From positions 186,001-250,000 of the forward strand of contig CAIFEV010000002.1 in assembly GCA_903789615.1 (NCBI GenBank): 64,000 nucleotides of DNA, in the 5' to 3' direction. Below the pieces are notes generated by a model. It was not told the origin of the DNA, did no database searches, and was given only the letters and a program-made list of their open reading frames with translations. Source of the stretch: an uncultured Lachnospiraceae bacterium. GTDB lineage: Bacteria; Bacillota; Clostridia; Lachnospirales; Lachnospiraceae. Made by a program: the position numbers and the translations under genes. This document shows positions 26,160-34,099 of this stretch, piece by piece; position 1 is the first letter of the stretch, and each line of letters begins with the position of its first letter.

Positions 26160-28895
26160 TCAGTCTTTTTTCCGGTACGCCGCCGCCATCTCATCTGTGG
26201 GGACAGCCAAACGCTCCGGCAGAGCGTCTCTGGCGAATTCAAGCGCCACGATTGTATTCAGGCACCACTGTGAGAACACATTGGTCGAAACCCCCGGAAT
26301 TTCAAACAGTACCGGCCGGTTTCCCTTGTTCATGGCAGGCCGGATGCGGAAATACACATCCTGCACTTCGTCCGGGAGGGCGTCAATGAGTATCTGCCAC
26401 ACTTTCCTGCCCAGACTGCGGTCGCGGTTATACCACGCGGCAAATGCGATAAGTCCCGCCGCCATGAAAGGATATGTGAACTGCCTCTGCCCTATGGCAC
26501 CGTCCGTCAGGCGGTTCTGGACGTCACTGTCCAGCGGATAAAAGGCGCCAAGCTGCGCGAGCATCCGCGTCCATTCCGGGTCATCAAGCAGTCCGGCAAG
26601 TTCAAGCCATATCTGCTCTGCTCCCTGGCAGATCATCAGATGGCTGCCTCCGCTTTTGCGGTCTCCTTTCCGGATGAGATGAAACGAGCCGGGATCAAAC
26701 TCAAAATCCGGACCGGAGAGCAGGCCATGCGGCATTTCCTTCAGATCGGCAATACCGGTCAGAATCCGATCCTTATAGCGCACGTCCCCGGTCCGCTCCC
26801 AGGCACTCATCCAGTCGCTGACAAGCGAAGACCAGTCCGGACCGCTTCTGGCGTGGGTCGGTGCGCTCATCTTCGATTTGTCCGTGAAGAATCTCAGCGG
26901 ATCTTCCACCAACAGGGCGTCCTGTGCATCGCAGAGCTCGTCCATAACGTCCCCGAGCCGGAAGTCTCCGGTCAGATAATACGCAAAACGGTCATGCCCG
27001 GCCATGGCGATGCGCGCCTCCTTGCACGGACAGCCCCAGTGGCGGACGTTATGCCGAGAACCCAGTCCCTGCAGCGGCCCGAAATGATAGATATCGATCT
27101 CCGAGCAGTGCCGCGTCATCGCTGACGCCATCTCAAAGACATCTGTTCTCTGCGTCCTGAGGAATTCGTACCAGAGCCAGTACGTCGGGACCAGTTCCGT
27201 GTTCTGCCAGGCGTAGCCGCCCATGTCGTAACGCCAGGTATGCCGCTCGGGGTCATACGTGTGCATGAAATCGCCATAGTCAAACATCCCGTACCAGCTC
27301 CGCACGTCCTGCTCGCGCAGATAGAAATTCACGGCTTCTTCAAGCTGGTCCTCAAGAAACGCCTCCGCAGGCGTGTTCCGGCGCGGCAGGCTCCAGTATC
27401 CGAAAGCGTGCAGACGGTGATAGTACTCCGGCGAGGCCATATAGAGCGCTTTTTTCTGCACCTTTCTGTCAAACCGGGAAAGCTCATCCTCACCGGGAAT
27501 CTGCCCTCTGAAGCCGGCGAGGAGAAACTCACAGGTCGCCGCGATCCCGTATGCGCTGGCGCCGCAAACATCAAATCCTTCGTAATACGTCTGCGAATAT
27601 CCGGTATCTTCATAGTGCCGGAAGTCCGCCGCAGGGGACTCCGGCGGCCAGAACCACAGCTGCATCGTCCCCGTGTCACCGGTTATCCCTGAGACGCGCA
27701 CAGCAGACGGATACCGCTGCCAGAAATCCTTGACACCGCAGACAAGCCCTCCGTTTTCTCCGCCAACTGCCACGATGCCGTCACTCCGGTGTCCGTGCAG
27801 ACCGGTAATCCGGCATACGTTCTGCTTTCCCGTCTTCTTGCTGATCTGATAATGGTCCGGACTGTCCTGCCAGAGCAGATACTCATCCCAGGACGGCATT
27901 TCCCCCACTGCCGTGAGAATCATCTTTCCTTCCTCCGTTCCCGGATCCGGATTCAGGAATTCTCCCTGCATCTGATGATAGTACACCGATTTGGGAATCC
28001 TCGGCCGCCAGGTCAGCATCATCTGCCCCGCCTCGTGAAAGCTTCCGTGATCCGTCAGCACGCGGATATGGCGGTTGTACAGCGCGCCGCTAAGCGGAAA
28101 GTGCACCGAAAGTCCGATTCCTTTCAGGAAATCCTTCTTTTCGTCCCCGTCATACCCGAACGTGTATGAAAACTGCAGTTCCCGGCAGTCCCGGTAAACC
28201 TGCATATACAGGGCAAATGGCACCAGCTCATCCTCACGGCTTTCCGTCCCGGTGCGCTTTTCCTTCACATCGTCAGACACCGGGAGCCTGCGTATGTCTT
28301 CCCGGACTTCTCCCGCGTGCGAACCGGTGATTTTCACCACCACGCGCAGCGGTCCCTTTTCTACGACTCTGGCGCTGTGAATGCGCCCGATCCGCTCCTC
28401 CGTACAGATGCCGGACGGCACACCCGTCTCTTTTTCAGAGTCCGGACTGCCTGTCCGGTGCTCCAGCAGCAGGATGAGCTTTGCATCGCAGGCCGTCAGG
28501 CGCCCTTCTGTGTACAGGTCCGAAAAAACCACATCTCCCATCCTATGCACGCGGACCTTCGTGCTGCCTGCCGCAATATTGATCGTCTCCGGCGTCTCCG
28601 TCACCGCGCAGCCGTTGTCGTCTCCGTCGTCATCTTCTTCGCCGTTTACGGCGCGCAGTTTCACTTCATTCCCCATTTTCCCGGCATCCGCTGTGTGAGC
28701 GGCCCATTTCACGGAGCCGTCTGGCCAGTACGCCGTAATGCGGGACTGAACAGGGATCTCCCCGTCTTCTCCGGCAAGGTGCCAGTGAAGCCCGTCCGGG
28801 CGCACACTCCCGCGCGCAAAGAAACTGCCGAATGTCGTAAACCCGCTCTCTGCCCGTCCGGGCAGGCGGTGCAGAATCATCTCTGTTTCCTGCAT
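26160..28895 (-). CDS. YetA/PcRGLX-like exo-rhamnogalacturonan lyase (PL26)
   Basis: This 911-residue protein matches the YetA family, related to the exo-acting PL26 lyase of Penicillium. It has a beta-rich N-terminal RIFT-barrel region (about 1-430, with TYWPDGSVKWAAHTAD), then a helical toroid (about 450-880, with MFDYGDFMHTYDPERHTWRYDMGGYAWQ) containing conserved His and Tyr. No signal peptide, so it is cytoplasmic. GGGAGAAGAG precedes the ATG. It directly follows the solute-binding protein gene and precedes PL11, which suggests exo and endo lyases work together on imported RG-I. Confidence 0.85.
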   Translation of the reverse strand: MQETEMILHRLPGRAESGFTTFGSFFARGSVRPDGLHWHLAGEDGEIPVQSRITAYWPDGSVKWAAHTADAGKMGNEVKLRAVNGEEDDDGDDNGCAVTETPETINIAAGSTKVRVHRMGDVVFSDLYTEGRLTACDAKLILLLEHRTGSPDSEKETGVPSGICTEERIGRIHSARVVEKGPLRVVVKITGSHAGEVREDIRRLPVSDDVKEKRTGTESREDELVPFALYMQVYRDCRELQFSYTFGYDGDEKKDFLKGIGLSVHFPLSGALYNRHIRVLTDHGSFHEAGQMMLTWRPRIPKSVYYHQMQGEFLNPDPGTEEGKMILTAVGEMPSWDEYLLWQDSPDHYQISKKTGKQNVCRITGLHGHRSDGIVAVGGENGGLVCGVKDFWQRYPSAVRVSGITGDTGTMQLWFWPPESPAADFRHYEDTGYSQTYYEGFDVCGASAYGIAATCEFLLAGFRGQIPGEDELSRFDRKVQKKALYMASPEYYHRLHAFGYWSLPRRNTPAEAFLEDQLEEAVNFYLREQDVRSWYGMFDYGDFMHTYDPERHTWRYDMGGYAWQNTELVPTYWLWYEFLRTQRTDVFEMASAMTRHCSEIDIYHFGPLQGLGSRHNVRHWGCPCKEARIAMAGHDRFAYYLTGDFRLGDVMDELCDAQDALLVEDPLRFFTDKSKMSAPTHARSGPDWSSLVSDWMSAWERTGDVRYKDRILTGIADLKEMPHGLLSGPDFEFDPGSFHLIRKGDRKSGGSHLMICQGAEQIWLELAGLLDDPEWTRMLAQLGAFYPLDSDVQNRLTDGAIGQRQFTYPFMAAGLIAFAAWYNRDRSLGRKVWQILIDALPDEVQDVYFRIRPAMNKGNRPVLFEIPGVSTNVFSQWCLNTIVALEFARDALPERLAVPTDEMAAAYRKKD

Positions 28896-28946
28896 TTCTC
28901 TTCTCCCGTGAAGACAGCTGGTTCGTCTGTCTTCTGTAAACAGAAC

Positions 28947-29021
28947 AAGGCAGGCAGTTTCCGCATTCCTTCCACTGCCCGCCTTTGTCTGACCCAGGGT
29001 CCCGCACTGGCGTGCGAGACC
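28947..29021 (-). other. Two 3' hairpins between binding-protein gene and PL26
   Basis: On the minus strand the first hairpin (29021-28998) pairs GGTCTCGCAC with GTGCGGGACC. The second (28985-28947) pairs AAGGCGGGCAGT with ACTGCCTGCCTT and is followed by TTCTGTTT. They resemble the processing or partial-termination hairpins that keep binding-protein mRNA more abundant than downstream genes. Confidence 0.65.
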
Positions 29022-29024
29022 GTT

Positions 29025-30632
29025 TTATTTTGAGGTATCTGCCTTGTACGCTTCGTTCACTTCGTCAATGATCTTGGAGTATCCCTTGTCCATTACGCTC
29101 TGGATCGCCGCATTCAGGCCGTCCTTGTCAATCTCCCCGCAGATATACTGTGTGCGGGCCGCCGAGATATCCTTATCGAGCTGACCACCGTTGGACGCGT
29201 AGGTCGTGGAGCTGTTCAGATACGGAAGCGCCAGGTTCATAATGGCCACCTTGCTGTTGGCACTAATAACCTCTGTCTCAAGCTTCTTCTGCTCCGTCTT
29301 CTTCAGCGTCTTGTTCTGCGGCTCGGTGTACGGAATGTACGGAACGAGCTGGTTCAGGCCGTTGTGGTTCGCGGAGAGTGCTTTGTCAGCCAGGTCATCC
29401 TGAACGATGTTGCCGTCCTCCATGTGATAGTTGATGCCTTCAAGGCCATAGCTGGTAAGGACCATCATATCCTCGTCGCACATCTTGTCCAGGAAGTGAA
29501 GTGCCGCTTCAACCTTCTCCGGTGTGTCGCAGGTCTTGGCGGAAAGTGTAAAGTATCCGTTGTATCCGGATGTCGCCATGGTCTTGCCGCCGATCGTTCC
29601 GACAAGATTCATGAATGCGGTCTCGTCCGGGTTAGTCACAGACTTCACATCATTTTTCTGGAAGTAGTCGGTAATACGGGTCGCGCCGTCCAGAACATCG
29701 ATGTACACACCGTTCTGTCCCTTCTTGCATCCGTCCGACCAGGAGTCGGTCTGGCGGGTTGCCCAGTCAGACGGCATATAGCCGGCGTCATAAATCTTCT
29801 TGAACCAGTCGAGTGCCGTGAAATACTCATCCTGCTGCCATACCGGTATCAGCTTTCCGTCCTTTTCCGTCCAGCCGTTTCCGCATCCGAACCATGTCTG
29901 CATGATGTCAAAAGGTCCGGTGTAGGATGTCATCTCCATTCCCACGGTGTCGTCCTGTCCGTCCCCATCCGGGTCATCCTCGGTAAAGGCTCTCAGCATC
30001 TCCTCAACATCGTCGATCGTCTGCGGCTCGGACAGGCCGAGCTTTTCCGCCCAGTCTTTGCGGTAGCTCAGGCCGTACCGTCCGATGACACGGGCACGGT
30101 AGATTCCAAACTGTTTCCCGTTGACAGAAAGGGACTTGGCGACCTGTGCGTTCTGCTGGGAGAGATTCGGATATTTCGTCGAATCACTCAGATACGGCGT
30201 CAGATCGACGAATGCCCCCTGCTTTGCCCAGGTTACAATATTGCCCGTCACCGCGCCGTTCCATGTCATGATCATCGGCATCGTGTCCGGAGACTGCATG
30301 GCCAGGGAGTTCTTCTCATCGAGTGTATCGAGCGGGACCCACTGAATCTGCACATCGGTGTTGGTGTAATCCTTTATCGCATCCAGTGTTTTTTCCGCGT
30401 TGTCGCCTGTGTTGGACGCTCCTGCGTTAAAGTCGATCGTGCTGAATGTAACCGTCGGCCGGCTGCCTGACGACGCTGCCGTCGTCTCACCCGCCTTTGT
30501 CGTCGACGAAGTGCTTCCGGCGGTACTTCCCGTCGTCTGACTTCCTCCTCCGGCTCCGCATCCGGCCAGCGTGCCGGCTGCGATGACACCTGCTGCCAGA
30601 GAGGCAGCTGTGCGTCTGATGATTGTTCTCAT
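29025..30632 (-). CDS. Extracellular solute-binding lipoprotein of RG-I oligosaccharide ABC importer
   Basis: The 535-residue lipoprotein has a signal peptide ending in lipobox TLAGC, a Ser/Thr-rich linker, and a family 1 binding fold like LplA/YtcQ. It has the calcium-loop-like segment DDPDGDGQDDTVGM in mid-protein, seen in many members. It would capture oligosaccharides for the two permeases encoded just upstream. AAGGAGG precedes the ATG. Two hairpins after the stop probably set its higher expression. Substrate is inferred from the neighbouring lyases. Confidence 0.92.
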   Translation of the reverse strand: MRTIIRRTAASLAAGVIAAGTLAGCGAGGGSQTTGSTAGSTSSTTKAGETTAASSGSRPTVTFSTIDFNAGASNTGDNAEKTLDAIKDYTNTDVQIQWVPLDTLDEKNSLAMQSPDTMPMIMTWNGAVTGNIVTWAKQGAFVDLTPYLSDSTKYPNLSQQNAQVAKSLSVNGKQFGIYRARVIGRYGLSYRKDWAEKLGLSEPQTIDDVEEMLRAFTEDDPDGDGQDDTVGMEMTSYTGPFDIMQTWFGCGNGWTEKDGKLIPVWQQDEYFTALDWFKKIYDAGYMPSDWATRQTDSWSDGCKKGQNGVYIDVLDGATRITDYFQKNDVKSVTNPDETAFMNLVGTIGGKTMATSGYNGYFTLSAKTCDTPEKVEAALHFLDKMCDEDMMVLTSYGLEGINYHMEDGNIVQDDLADKALSANHNGLNQLVPYIPYTEPQNKTLKKTEQKKLETEVISANSKVAIMNLALPYLNSSTTYASNGGQLDKDISAARTQYICGEIDKDGLNAAIQSVMDKGYSKIIDEVNEAYKADTSK

Positions 30633-30692
30633 AAACTTTTTCCTCCTTTTTCAGCTCCCTTTATTTCCTGATTACCAGGGTCTTTGCGGAAT

Positions 30693-31598
30693 TTATCCCT
30701 TTACCGCACCGACCATTACACCCTTTGTGAAGAACTTCTGTACAAACGGATACACGATCAGAATCGGAACGGTCGCGATGACCGTCGTTGCCATCTTCAC
30801 GGCCTTGTCCGGCGGAGCTCCGTTTGCGTCATAGAAATCCAGACTGGCCTCGTTGATCTGGGAGGCCTGAAGCACAATGTTGCGCAGCATGATCTGCACC
30901 GTGAATTTTTTTGTATCCGACAGGTAGATCATGGCATTGAAGTAATCGTTCCAGTATCCGACCGCGTAGAACAGAGAGATGGAAGCGATCACTGGTTTGG
31001 AGAGCGGAAGCACAATCTTCCAGAAAGTCTTGATCTCACTGGCCCCGTCGATGTAAGCCGCCTCCTCCAGTTCAACCGGCATTTCCTGAAAGAAGTTCTT
31101 GATGATGATCATGTTGAACGGGCTGATGGCGCCGATCAGAACCAGCGCCCAGTACGAATCATACAGACCGTACGCCTTGATGACCATAAAGGTCGGGATC
31201 ATGCCTCCGGAAAAGACCATCGTCACAATGACCAGGTTCAGAATGAAATTCCGGCCTTTCAGATACGCTTTGGACAGCGGATAGGCAAAGCTGGTCGACA
31301 GCGCCATGGAAACGACTGTTCCCAGAACCGTGAGTTTGATGGAGTTCCAGAGACCGGCCAGAATATTGGCCGTCCGCACCGCATAGGTATACGCATTCAG
31401 AGACCACACGCTCGGGATGATGAAAAATGCCCGCTCCGTCAGCTCCTTGTCCGTCGCAAAAGAGCCTGCGACAATGTACAGAAACGGAAGAACTGTGATC
31501 AGTCCGATGATTCCCAGCAGCGTGTAAATAATGACATCTGCGACACGGTATCCGACACTCATTTTGATACCATGTCTGTCCCGCCTTATTTTCGACAT
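30693..31598 (-). CDS. ABC importer permease, LplC/YtcP type
   Basis: CUT1 permease of 301 residues with six predicted helices and the EAA loop EEAAYIDGASEIKTFWKIVLPLSKP, which contacts the ATPase. The start at 31598 (GGAGG upstream) is preferred; a longer reading from 31655 would overlap the previous gene. It pairs with the LplB-type gene 23 bases upstream. No ATPase gene is present: in Firmicutes such importers commonly share a general MsmX-type ATPase encoded elsewhere. Confidence 0.93.
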   Translation of the reverse strand: MSKIRRDRHGIKMSVGYRVADVIIYTLLGIIGLITVLPFLYIVAGSFATDKELTERAFFIIPSVWSLNAYTYAVRTANILAGLWNSIKLTVLGTVVSMALSTSFAYPLSKAYLKGRNFILNLVIVTMVFSGGMIPTFMVIKAYGLYDSYWALVLIGAISPFNMIIIKNFFQEMPVELEEAAYIDGASEIKTFWKIVLPLSKPVIASISLFYAVGYWNDYFNAMIYLSDTKKFTVQIMLRNIVLQASQINEASLDFYDANGAPPDKAVKMATTVIATVPILIVYPFVQKFFTKGVMVGAVKG

Positions 31599-31620
31599 AT
31601 CTGACTCGTTCCTCCCTTCA

Positions 31621-32589
31621 TTAATAAATTCCGCTCTCGCCGGCCGCCTTGGCAATCCGGTTTGCGCCGAGCACCATGATCATCCCGACAATGGACTTGA
31701 ACATGCCGGCCGCCGTGGTGTATGAATACTGTCCCTGTACGATGCCGCGCGTATAAATGTACGTGTCAAATACCTCAGATGTCGCGATGTTGAGATCATT
31801 TCTCATCAGGAAGATCTGCTCGTACCCTGTGTTGAGAATGGAGCCGACCCGGAGAATCAGCATGATGATGATGACGCTCTTGATTGCCGGCAGCGTGATG
31901 TGCCACATCATCTGCCATCTCCCGGCACCGTCCACCCGGGCCGCCTCGTACATCTCCTGATCGACGCCGGAAAGCGCCGCCAGATAGATGATGGTGCCGT
32001 AGCCTGTCTCCTTCCAGATGTCCTGGCCGACAATAAGCCCCCAGAAGGTGCCCGAAGACTCCAGGATTCTCGGTGCACTTCCGCCTGACATCTGGATCAG
32101 CTGCGTCAGAAGACCGTCGCTGCTGTTGAACAGCTGGTACGTGAGCGACGCGACGATAACCCACGAAACAAAGTGTGGGATGTAGACAAATGTCTGAATC
32201 GTCCGCTTGTACCACTGATGCCGGAGCTCGTTGAGCAGCAGTGCCAGGATGATGGGCGCCGGGAACTGAAGAGCCAGCTGCAGCAGGGAAATCCCGAGTG
32301 TATTGCGCAGCAGCCTTCCGAAATCCCCCGACGTCATGAAGAAATCCGTGAAATTCTTAAAGCCGACCCACGGGCTTTCCCAAAGACCGAGAAATGGCGA
32401 ATAGTCCTTGAAGGCAATGACCAGACCTGCCATCGGCACATACCGGAACAGGATAAAGTACAGGAGTCCCGGGATGAGCATGACATACAGCCATTTGTGC
32501 TTCTTCATGCTCCTGCGAAGCGTCGTCTTGTTCGGTGTGATTTCTTTTCCGTCAACCATGACGGTTATTTCTTTTTTTCTTTTCAACAT
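31621..32589 (-). CDS. ABC importer permease, LplB/YteP type
   Basis: CUT1 permease of 322 residues with six helices; the family segment FRYVPMAGLVIAFKDYSPF is near residue 50, and the EAA loop YEAARVDGAGRWQMMWHITLP lies in the second half. GGGAGG abuts the ATG at 32589, so a TTG one codon later may be the real start. It forms a heterodimer with the LplC-type protein to import oligosaccharides. It follows oligogalacturonate lyase by 17 bases. Confidence 0.93.
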   Translation of the reverse strand: MLKRKKEITVMVDGKEITPNKTTLRRSMKKHKWLYVMLIPGLLYFILFRYVPMAGLVIAFKDYSPFLGLWESPWVGFKNFTDFFMTSGDFGRLLRNTLGISLLQLALQFPAPIILALLLNELRHQWYKRTIQTFVYIPHFVSWVIVASLTYQLFNSSDGLLTQLIQMSGGSAPRILESSGTFWGLIVGQDIWKETGYGTIIYLAALSGVDQEMYEAARVDGAGRWQMMWHITLPAIKSVIIIMLILRVGSILNTGYEQIFLMRNDLNIATSEVFDTYIYTRGIVQGQYSYTTAAGMFKSIVGMIMVLGANRIAKAAGESGIY

Positions 32590-32606
32590 TCCCTCCCCGA
32601 TTCCCC

Positions 32607-33848
32607 TCAGGAATCCAGTTTCACCATGAAAACGGCCGGCTTGCCGAACAGATCGGAGGTGTAGAAGACTTTGGTATTATCTTCCGAGAAGCACGGATGC
32701 GGATGGGAATCCTGCGGATTTCCGTAGACCGCCAGCCAACTCGTTCCGTGCCAGACCAGTCTGCTCTCTTCCCGCTTTCCGGCATCGACCAGATAGATAA
32801 AGTCATTTCCGGGTTCTGTCCTTTCCCCCGCCAGCAGCCGGGCCGCCCGGCTCTGCTGCTTCTTTTTCTGTTCCTCCTGATTCAGCAGATGGATCGGAAG
32901 ATCGGACGTCTGGGCATCTCCGACGAAAAACTGCTGCTTTCTGTCGCAGATAAAATGCGCGTAGGGCGAACAGTCCATGAACGTTTCTTCCTTCAGCGTT
33001 TCCGGATCCATCACGCAGATGCTCTCCTGTTTCTTTCCGCTCATCTCCCGGCGCACATACCCCAGATGCCTTCCGTCCGGGAACCAGAACTCATGCGTCA
33101 GGATCAGATCATCAGGCTGCTGCCGGCAGCATCGCAGATTTTTTCCGCACACACCGCCGCCTGCGTGTTCCGTGTCCGCCTCAATGAGCCAGAGTCTTGC
33201 ATCGATCCGGTTGTACGGTCCCTCATGTGCAAAAAGGATAAGATCCGGTCTTGCCGGATTTATCTGCGTGTGGCTCAGCCAGCAGCGGGTATCATACACG
33301 GTGAATACATGCCCCGTATGACTGTCCAGATACCGGATCCGGCAGTGCGGCTTCGCCAGACAGTTCTGCTCGAAGCTGTTCCAGAACACACCGGGCTTTG
33401 GCTCCGGGAACGTACTTTCCTCGTCCTCTGTGAACGCAAAATACCGGAAATCCGCTGACGGGCACGGTGCGCCCATCCGCCACCCCTCCGGCGGACTATA
33501 CAGTCTGCGTCTTTCCCCCGTGTTAATTTCCTGCCGCCAGAAACTTCCGTCCTGCACATACAGAACAGCTCTGTCCCCGGTTTCTATCTGTCCGGAATAA
33601 TCGTCGGGCTCTGCCCCTTCTGTCAGCTGGAGCGCCTCACCGCTCTTCAGATTCAGAAGATAGAGCTGCCTGCCCTCCTCCCGTTTCATGCAGATAAGAA
33701 GACGGCTTCCATCTGATATCGTCATACGGTTGTAAAAATACATATGATGACTGACATACTCCGGATCCGTCAGCCGGGTCACCTCTCTCCCGGTAAACGG
33801 GTCCCGGTACCGGCTGAAGCGGCAGCTTACTGTTTTCCCCGCTGGCAT
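32607..33848 (-). CDS. ogl: Oligogalacturonate lyase (PL22)
   Basis: The enzyme splits unsaturated digalacturonate into 5-keto-4-deoxyuronate in the cytoplasm. The 413-residue seven-bladed propeller matches PL22: an early DPFTGREVTRLTDP block, SHHMYFYNRM, SHTQINPARPDLILFAHEGP, LTHEFWFPDG and the SHPHP metal/active-site cluster near the C-terminus. The start at 33848 has AAAGGAGG nine bases upstream, so the longer reading from 33923 is rejected. It is the first gene of the importer/lyase operon. PL22 shows that homogalacturonan-derived or RG-derived uronides are also consumed. Confidence 0.92.
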   Translation of the reverse strand: MPAGKTVSCRFSRYRDPFTGREVTRLTDPEYVSHHMYFYNRMTISDGSRLLICMKREEGRQLYLLNLKSGEALQLTEGAEPDDYSGQIETGDRAVLYVQDGSFWRQEINTGERRRLYSPPEGWRMGAPCPSADFRYFAFTEDEESTFPEPKPGVFWNSFEQNCLAKPHCRIRYLDSHTGHVFTVYDTRCWLSHTQINPARPDLILFAHEGPYNRIDARLWLIEADTEHAGGGVCGKNLRCCRQQPDDLILTHEFWFPDGRHLGYVRREMSGKKQESICVMDPETLKEETFMDCSPYAHFICDRKQQFFVGDAQTSDLPIHLLNQEEQKKKQQSRAARLLAGERTEPGNDFIYLVDAGKREESRLVWHGTSWLAVYGNPQDSHPHPCFSEDNTKVFYTSDLFGKPAVFMVKLDS

Positions 33849-33957
33849 CCTTCCCGGCCTCCTTTCATGCATTCTCCCGCCGCATCCCGCAGCCCGCGCA
33901 AACGTTTCAGTGTGGTTGGGCATTCTGCACAGATGCTTCTGTTTGTCTGACGCGTTT

Positions 33958-33986
33958 ATTATTCAATTTTTATGGAATTACAACAA
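33958..33986 (-). promoter_or_regulatory. Candidate promoter of the importer/lyase operon
   Basis: Minus strand TTGTTG (33986-33981), 17-base spacer, AATAAT (33963-33958), in an AT-rich island after the regulator's terminator. This leaves a leader of about 100 bases before ogl. Confidence 0.5.
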
Positions 33987-34003
33987 TAATCATTTTCTTG
34001 ACC

Positions 34004-34033
34004 CAAAAAGAAAAGGCCGGTTTTACGGCCTTT
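34004..34033 (-). terminator. Intrinsic terminator after the YesS-like regulator
   Basis: Minus strand AAGGCCG/CGGCCTT stem with six-base loop followed by TTCTTTTT. It separates the regulator unit from the importer/lyase operon. Confidence 0.8.
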
Positions 34034-34099
34034 CTGATCGAAACAGATGCGTTTCGGATACCATTGTGGAATTTTCGGGTTCACCGGCTTTCCGGATAT

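Noticed and set aside
33884-33905. Possible catabolite-responsive element (AACGTTT core) before ogl.
   Set aside because: The site is one base short of the cre consensus spacing and does not match the flanks.
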